Source of the DNA: DTU089 sp964421815
Lineage (GTDB): Bacteria; Bacillota; Clostridia; Oscillospirales; Acutalibacteraceae
DNA length: 64,000 bases
NCBI GenBank assembly: GCA_964421815.1
Contig: CAYQYT010000006.1
Coordinates: forward strand, 1-64,000
Direction of reading: 5' to 3'
The position numbers and the translations under genes were made by a program. The notes beneath the pieces were generated by a model that was not told where the DNA came from, ran no database searches, and saw nothing but the letters and a program-made list of their open reading frames with translations. Below, piece after piece: positions 59,468 to 64,000 of this stretch. Position 1 is the first letter of the stretch; each line of letters starts with the position of its first letter.

Positions 59468-60397
59468 ATGATTTGCAACAATATTTTAGAAGCCATGGGT
59501 AACACTCCTGTTATTCGTCTTAATAAAATTACGGACGAGGACAGTGCGGAAATACTCGTGAAATTCGAGGGACTTAATGTTGGCGGTTCAATTAAGACAA
59601 GAACTGCCTATAATATGATTCTCAAAGCCGAGGAACAGGGAATAATCAACGAAAACACAGTAATTGTTGAACCCACAAGCGGTAATCAAGGCATCGGTCT
59701 TGCACTTGTGGGGGCTGTTAAGGGTTACAAAACGGTTATAATTATGCCCGACTCCGTAAGCGAGGAAAGAAGAAAACTTGTTAAACATTACGGTGCGGAG
59801 GTCATTCTTGTTCACGATGCCGGCAATATAGGCAAGTGCATTGACGAATGTTTGCAATTAGCCCTTAAAATGCAGGCAGAGGATGAAAATGTGTTTGTTC
59901 CCCAACAATTTGAAAACCCTGCAAATCCCGAGATACAAAGGAAGAAAACCGCTGTGGAAATCTTAGAACAGGTTGGAAAACCCATTGACGGATTTTGTGC
60001 GGGAATCGGCACCGGTGGTACACTTACAGGTATCGGAGAGGTTTTGAAAGAGGCAAATCCCGATATAGAAATCTGGGCTGTTGAGCCGGAGGATGCCGCC
60101 ATTCTTTCCGGGGGACTTATCGGTACCCACATTCAAATGGGCATCGGTGACGGACTTATTCCTCCCATACTCAACACGGAAATTTACAGCGATATCTGTA
60201 TCGTTTCCGATGAAGAAGCCCTCTTCACCGCAAAAGAACTTGCCTCAAAAGAGGGTATTCTCTGCGGCATTTCAAGCGGCACAAATGTTGCCGCTGCAAA
60301 GAAACTTGCAAAGAAATTGGGCAAGGGAAAGACAGTTGTTGCCGTTCTTCCCGACACAGCGGAAAGATACTTTTCCACTCCCCTTTTTGATAAATAA
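59468..60397 (+). CDS. Cysteine synthase-like PLP enzyme
   Basis: A 309-residue fold type II PLP enzyme of the CysK/CysM group, which makes cysteine from O-acetylserine and sulfide. The PLP Lys is in NVGGSIKTR, the substrate loop in EPTSGNQGIG, the phosphate-binding glycines in GIGTGGTLTG and the C-terminal Ser in LPDTAERYFS. The usual SVKDR is SIKTR and the loop after PQQFENPANP differs somewhat from textbook CysK, so a related beta-replacement is possible. ATG 59468 has GAGGTG six bases upstream. Monocistronic. Confidence 0.88.
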   Translation: MICNNILEAMGNTPVIRLNKITDEDSAEILVKFEGLNVGGSIKTRTAYNMILKAEEQGIINENTVIVEPTSGNQGIGLALVGAVKGYKTVIIMPDSVSEERRKLVKHYGAEVILVHDAGNIGKCIDECLQLALKMQAEDENVFVPQQFENPANPEIQRKKTAVEILEQVGKPIDGFCAGIGTGGTLTGIGEVLKEANPDIEIWAVEPEDAAILSGGLIGTHIQMGIGDGLIPPILNTEIYSDICIVSDEEALFTAKELASKEGILCGISSGTNVAAAKKLAKKLGKGKTVVAVLPDTAERYFSTPLFDK

Positions 60398-60410
60398 ATA
60401 CAAAAATAAA

Positions 60411-60453
60411 AATCCGCCGGCTCGGTTATGTAACTGAGTCGGCGGTCATTTTT
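60411..60453. terminator. Bidirectional terminator between cysK-like and PHP genes
   Basis: CCGCCG-CTC-GTTA pairs with TAAC-GAG-CGGCGG; T-rich tracts lie on both sides. Confidence 0.8.
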
Positions 60454-60459
60454 ATTTGA

Positions 60460-61764
60460 TTAGAGGAAAAGATTTTGGAATATAAGCTCACCTATAATGG
60501 ATTTTCGGAGCATTTCAAGAAGTTCTTGGAAGTATGCTATAACTATATTATCGGATACTTGTTTCTCGGGGTATTCAACAGCATCATCCGACATATCTCC
60601 GTCATCGCAAACAAAGGGTTGTGAAAGGAGAATTCCGCCTTCGTTTTTAATCTGGAAACGAACATAGCAACCGATTTCGTTGCTGTACTCTCTAAGGTCA
60701 ATGGTGTTGCCCGTTGCAATAACCTCGCCGTTTGCAACCCATTCAATTACATCGTAGTCGGAAGCAATAACCGTAATAACATCATTCTCGTCATCAACAG
60801 CAAGGCTATGGACTTTTGCATATTCACCTGTGCCCACAAATTCCTCGTCTATTTCATTACGTGCATACTTTGAACAGGCAAAGAATGTGCCGTTTTCCAT
60901 GGCGGTGCGAAGTGCATCGTTTGAAAGTTCGGGCATTAGCATAATTTCTGCTGTACAACCGATATCCGTAAGTACATGGGAGTCATCATTTGAAAAGCCC
61001 CATACATTTCTGCCCTGGGGGATTGTGTATTGAAGAATACTGTCCCAAACAATACGGTCTGCACGTGCGGCGGTATCAATTCTGTTAAACACCTCAATAC
61101 CCACACAACTCTCGTGCTTCATGAGAGAATCTATAAACACTCTAAGATTTTCATAATCCTTTGCTCTTGACAAATCCTTATTTGCAGAAAAGAAATCACC
61201 GGGGTGGTTAATTACGGAAATGCCTCCCGCCGCTTCAGTACCTGCAATAACGGTTTCGTAATCCTCTTCGTTGCCTAAAATACCTTGACCGTAACCGCAG
61301 AAATAACCGTTAACATGATTTTTTCTCATAACAAGGGCATTCATTTCAATACCCTGGTTAACGTCAAGCATTGGTCTGCCGCCACGATCCGCACCGGTTG
61401 TAATTTCCGTATATCTTTCTTTGCTCATGGGTTTAAGGTCTTTGATATACTGATTATAGCCAATAAGGTCAAGGATTTCGGGTTTTACGTTCCAACCCTT
61501 GTTAACAACACCGTGGTCGGTAATTGCAAGAATATCGTATCCTTGTGCATAATATTCTTCAACAACATCTTTAATGTCCATCTCGCCGTCACTGTAAAGA
61601 GTGTGGCTGTGAAGTTGGGTTTTGTACTGATTCCATGTATCCCAATCAACTGTTTCATAGGGGTTTGTAATGTCGTAGGATGTTCCTGCGGCAAACACGG
61701 AAACCGGCAAAACAAAAGAAATACAGATGGACACAATAAGTAATACCGATACTAACTTTTTCAT
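60460..61764 (-). CDS. Secreted PHP-domain (CehA/McbA-like) hydrolase
   Basis: An exported 434-residue protein with a signal peptide (about 1-26, ending VFAAG). The PHP metallo-domain carries TQLHSHTLYSDGEMD, LAITDHGVV and a distal GFSNDDSHV motif. These are the metal-binding blocks of PHP phosphoesterases and CehA-type hydrolases. The C-terminal ~30 residues are hydrophobic (ELLEMLRKSIIGELIFQ) and may be an amphipathic anchor. Substrate unknown. AAGGAG ribosome site; separate from rpoD by 24 bp on the same strand, so partly co-transcribed. Confidence 0.85.
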   Translation of the reverse strand: MKKLVSVLLIVSICISFVLPVSVFAAGTSYDITNPYETVDWDTWNQYKTQLHSHTLYSDGEMDIKDVVEEYYAQGYDILAITDHGVVNKGWNVKPEILDLIGYNQYIKDLKPMSKERYTEITTGADRGGRPMLDVNQGIEMNALVMRKNHVNGYFCGYGQGILGNEEDYETVIAGTEAAGGISVINHPGDFFSANKDLSRAKDYENLRVFIDSLMKHESCVGIEVFNRIDTAARADRIVWDSILQYTIPQGRNVWGFSNDDSHVLTDIGCTAEIMLMPELSNDALRTAMENGTFFACSKYARNEIDEEFVGTGEYAKVHSLAVDDENDVITVIASDYDVIEWVANGEVIATGNTIDLREYSNEIGCYVRFQIKNEGGILLSQPFVCDDGDMSDDAVEYPEKQVSDNIVIAYFQELLEMLRKSIIGELIFQNLFL

Positions 61765-61788
61765 AAATATATCTCCTTTATAATAATA

Positions 61789-62892
61789 TCAATCTAAAAA
61801 GTCACGAAGTTTTTTTGAGCGAGACGGATGACGAAGTTTACGGAGGGCTTTTGCTTCAATCTGACGGATACGCTCACGTGTAACGTTAAATTCCTTACCT
61901 ACTTCCTCAAGTGTTTTGGGGTTGCCGTCCTCAAGCCCGTAACGCAAGCTCAAAACTCTTGCTTCTCTGGGAGTAAGTGTGTTAAGAACCTCTGCAAGCT
62001 GTTCTCTCATAAGTGCCATTGATGCGGCATCAACAGGTGCCTGAGCGTCATCATCGGGAATAAAGTCGCCAAGATGGCTGTCCTCCTCTTCACCGATAGG
62101 AGTTTCAAGGGAAACGGGTTCCTGGGCAACTCTCAAAATCTCACGAACCTTTTCAACGGGCATATCAAGTTTTTCTGCAATTTCTTCTGCGGTGGGGTCC
62201 CTGCCGTTTTCGTGAAGAAGTTGGCTGTTTGTTTTCTTAACTTTGTTTATTGTTTCAACCATATGGACGGGAATACGGATTGTCCTTGCCTGGTCGGCAA
62301 TGGCACGGGTAATTGCCTGCCTAATCCACCAAGTAGCATAGGTCGAAAATTTGAAGCCCTTTGTGTAATCAAATTTATCAACGGCTTTAATAAGACCGAG
62401 ATTTCCTTCCTGAATCAAATCAAGGAACTGCATACCCCTGCCCACATAACGTTTTGCAATACTTACAACAAGGCGTAAGTTTGCTTCGGAAAGACGTTGT
62501 TTTGCCTCTTGATCGTTTTCGGAAATTCTAATAGCAAGTTCAATTTCCTCTTCAGAAGTAAGAAGCGGAACACGTCCGATTTCTTTAAGATAAACCTTAA
62601 CCGGGTCATCTATTGCCATTGCCTTAGCATCCGCAGAGGATTCTTCGTCAGGAATTTTTGTACTCTCAATATCCATTGAAAGTGCATCAAGCATTTCATC
62701 CCCGATATCGTCGATAATCTCAATATTGTTGCTTTCGATAAGTTCGTAAAGTTTCTCGATATCGTCAACGTCAAAACCATCTATTTCAAGAATAACATTG
62801 TCGATGTCGTGGGTTGCAAGTTTGCCGCTTACCTTGCCCTTATCAATAAGTGCTTTGATTTGCGGTCTTTTCTCCCAACCTTCCATTTTCAC
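61789..62892 (-). CDS. rpoD: RNA polymerase primary sigma factor RpoD (SigA)
   Basis: The housekeeping sigma factor, 367 residues. A short N-terminal region 1.1 (about 1-90) is followed by region 1.2 (DPVKVYLKEIGRVPLLT), region 2 (AKRYVGRGMQFLDLIQEGN; FSTYATWWIRQAITRAI), region 3 (RDPTAEEIAEKLDMPVEKV) and region 4 with the -35 helix-turn-helix (LEEVGKEFNVTRERIRQIEA). Length matches Firmicute SigA. It sits 32 bp after dnaG in the classical macromolecular-synthesis order. GAAAGGTG ribosome site. Confidence 0.97.
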   Translation of the reverse strand: MKMEGWEKRPQIKALIDKGKVSGKLATHDIDNVILEIDGFDVDDIEKLYELIESNNIEIIDDIGDEMLDALSMDIESTKIPDEESSADAKAMAIDDPVKVYLKEIGRVPLLTSEEEIELAIRISENDQEAKQRLSEANLRLVVSIAKRYVGRGMQFLDLIQEGNLGLIKAVDKFDYTKGFKFSTYATWWIRQAITRAIADQARTIRIPVHMVETINKVKKTNSQLLHENGRDPTAEEIAEKLDMPVEKVREILRVAQEPVSLETPIGEEEDSHLGDFIPDDDAQAPVDAASMALMREQLAEVLNTLTPREARVLSLRYGLEDGNPKTLEEVGKEFNVTRERIRQIEAKALRKLRHPSRSKKLRDFLD

Positions 62893-62924
62893 ATCACCTT
62901 TCTTTTATCACACTGTTTTTCCAC

Positions 62925-64000
62925 TTACTTTTCGTCTTTATTCAGAGAATTAAAGAACGCCAAGAAACTTTCGTCGCTCATTTGAGCAGGAGCGGCAATT
63001 TCCCTCTTCCTTTTTTCCTCTTCGAGAACCGCAAGACAATCCTCACATTCTTTTAAAGTATTTGAAACCATCGCCTGATTTGCAAGCAACCTTGCAACAA
63101 CACTTACTTCTTCCGATGTTAAATACTGAGAAAGTTGAGAAATTTCCGTGCTTTCCCCGTTTTCAAGACGGTTAATTATTATTTCTAAAAGATGTTTATT
63201 GACAGGTGTCACAAACACATCCTTTGAAAGTCTTTCTTTAATGTTTTTATAAAAGGACGCATTATTAAGCAAAGTAATAAGAATTGTATCTTCTGCCCTT
63301 GCCGCCCGAATGTTTTTCAACCTTTGAGGGTCCGCCGCAGTATCAAGAATCTGAACTTGTTTACGGGCAGTTGCAAGCTCCGTTTTTGTTTTTCGGTAGT
63401 TTTCCTTACGTCTTACTTCGTTGATTTGCTGTATAATTGCCTCCTTGCCCACGTTAAGCTCGTCCGAAAGACGCATTGCATAAACATCTCTTTCAATGGA
63501 GTCGCAAAAGGCAAGAATCTTCACCGCTTCACGAAGAAAACTAAGTTTTCCGTCATCCGTTTCAACAATATATTTTTCTCTGAGTTTTGACAATTTATAC
63601 TCAGTATCGTTGTCCGCTTTATTTAGAAGCCTCTCAAAGCGCTCTTTTCCGTGTGTTTTTATAATTTCGTCCGGGTCCTTACCGCCTTCAAGCCGTATAA
63701 CCTTAACTTTTACACCTGTTTTTGAAAAAAGGTTCATTGCCGCTCTCAAAGCCTTTTGCCCGGCTTCATCGGAGTCATAGCAAAGAGCAACCTCGTCCGC
63801 ATATCTTGATATAAGACTAACCTGTTCGGGTGTCAATGCCGTTCCCAAACCTGCCACGGCATTTTCATATCCTGCCTGGTGAAGTGCAATAACATCCATA
63901 TAGCCCTCACAAAGAATAAGCTTACGGTCATTTCCGTTTTTTGCAAAATTCAATGCAAAAAGTTCGTTACTCTTTTTATAAACCAAAGTATCCGATGTGT
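62925..64000 (-). CDS. dnaG: DNA primase DnaG, 3' part
   Basis: The coding frame stays open to the right window edge; the N-terminal zinc-binding and RNA-polymerase domains lie outside. Present are the start of the Toprim core (LILCEGYMDVIALHQ, ALCYDSDEAGQKA with its metal Asp) and the C-terminal helicase-binding region, which is shorter and helical. It would begin replication primers with DnaB. The next gene is rpoD. Confidence 0.95.
   Translation of the reverse strand, partial: TSDTLVYKKSNELFALNFAKNGNDRKLILCEGYMDVIALHQAGYENAVAGLGTALTPEQVSLISRYADEVALCYDSDEAGQKALRAAMNLFSKTGVKVKVIRLEGGKDPDEIIKTHGKERFERLLNKADNDTEYKLSKLREKYIVETDDGKLSFLREAVKILAFCDSIERDVYAMRLSDELNVGKEAIIQQINEVRRKENYRKTKTELATARKQVQILDTAADPQRLKNIRAARAEDTILITLLNNASFYKNIKERLSKDVFVTPVNKHLLEIIINRLENGESTEISQLSQYLTSEEVSVVARLLANQAMVSNTLKECEDCLAVLEEEKRKREIAAPAQMSDESFLAFFNSLNKDEK

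Overview
The window reads as a chromosomal stretch from a low-to-moderate GC, spore-forming member of the Clostridia, most like the gut or rumen Oscillospiraceae/Ruminococcaceae. The evidence is spoVT, a sipL-type gene with SPOCS and LysM domains, an FtsEX-PcsB set, T-box leaders, sigma-A promoters with 17-bp spacers, many GAGGTG/AGGAGG ribosome sites, frequent TTG/GTG starts, and ferredoxin-linked 2-oxoacid metabolism. No prophage, integrase, transposase or CRISPR array was seen.

Layout. 1-8.8 kb: a rearranged solute-binding lipoprotein, greA, an unknown gene, ftsE-ftsX-pcsB, a PucR/CdaR-type regulator, an RsuA-type pseudouridine synthase, a DUF4830 protein and a prepilin peptidase. 9-14.1 kb: a secreted lipase-like protein, mtaB, four tRNAs (Gly, Arg, His, Gln), an array of small hairpins and an XRE membrane regulator. 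14.1-19.5 kb: a B12-type radical SAM protein, then an accessory stretch in which two decayed spoVT-like copies and the intact spoVT bracket a PD-(D/E)XK nuclease-like gene and a nucleotide-cyclase-like gene. 19.6-32 kb: a TrmN6-like methylase, a GPH symporter, an FAD enzyme, TspO, an acyl-CoA synthetase, a broken pilin, two-subunit aconitase X, an XRE-desulfoferrodoxin fusion and a DUF5696 protein. 32-40.5 kb: a parvulin foldase, M19 dipeptidase, yraN-rnhB-rbgA-lepB-lepB-rplS and a sipL-like gene. 40.5-42.7 kb: a structured leader, a frameshifted small gene and an LCP protein. 42.8-57 kb: the branched-chain module. 57-64 kb: an amidohydrolase, repeated leader/micro-ORF units with an XRE switch, a cysteine-synthase-like gene, a PHP protein, rpoD and the 3' part of dnaG.

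The most coherent system is at 42.8-57 kb. Three T-box leaders, each with a 17-bp-spaced promoter, have specifier triplets that I read as GTA (Val), ATC (Ile) and CTC (Leu). Each leads into an operon with an AMP-forming acyl-CoA synthetase. The Val operon continues through a four-subunit 2-oxoacid:ferredoxin oxidoreductase and ends in branched-chain aminotransferase IlvE. Since T-boxes switch on during amino-acid starvation, the arrangement suggests that branched short-chain acids (isobutyrate, 2-methylbutyrate, isovalerate) are activated, reductively carboxylated and transaminated to Val, Ile and Leu.

The second notable system is a ~170-190-nt structured leader found three times (40.58, 58.06 and 58.29 kb). 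Each copy has a long closing stem, an invariant GTTTGGCGAC core, a UUCG-capped terminator hairpin and a ribosome site directly after it. Two copies lead into small proteins sharing a DTEEMYI(S/T) motif. A further, almost identical copy of the micro-ORF has lost the leader and instead sits opposite an XRE repressor with three 17-bp operators. All functions are inferred from sequence read by eye; no database search was run.
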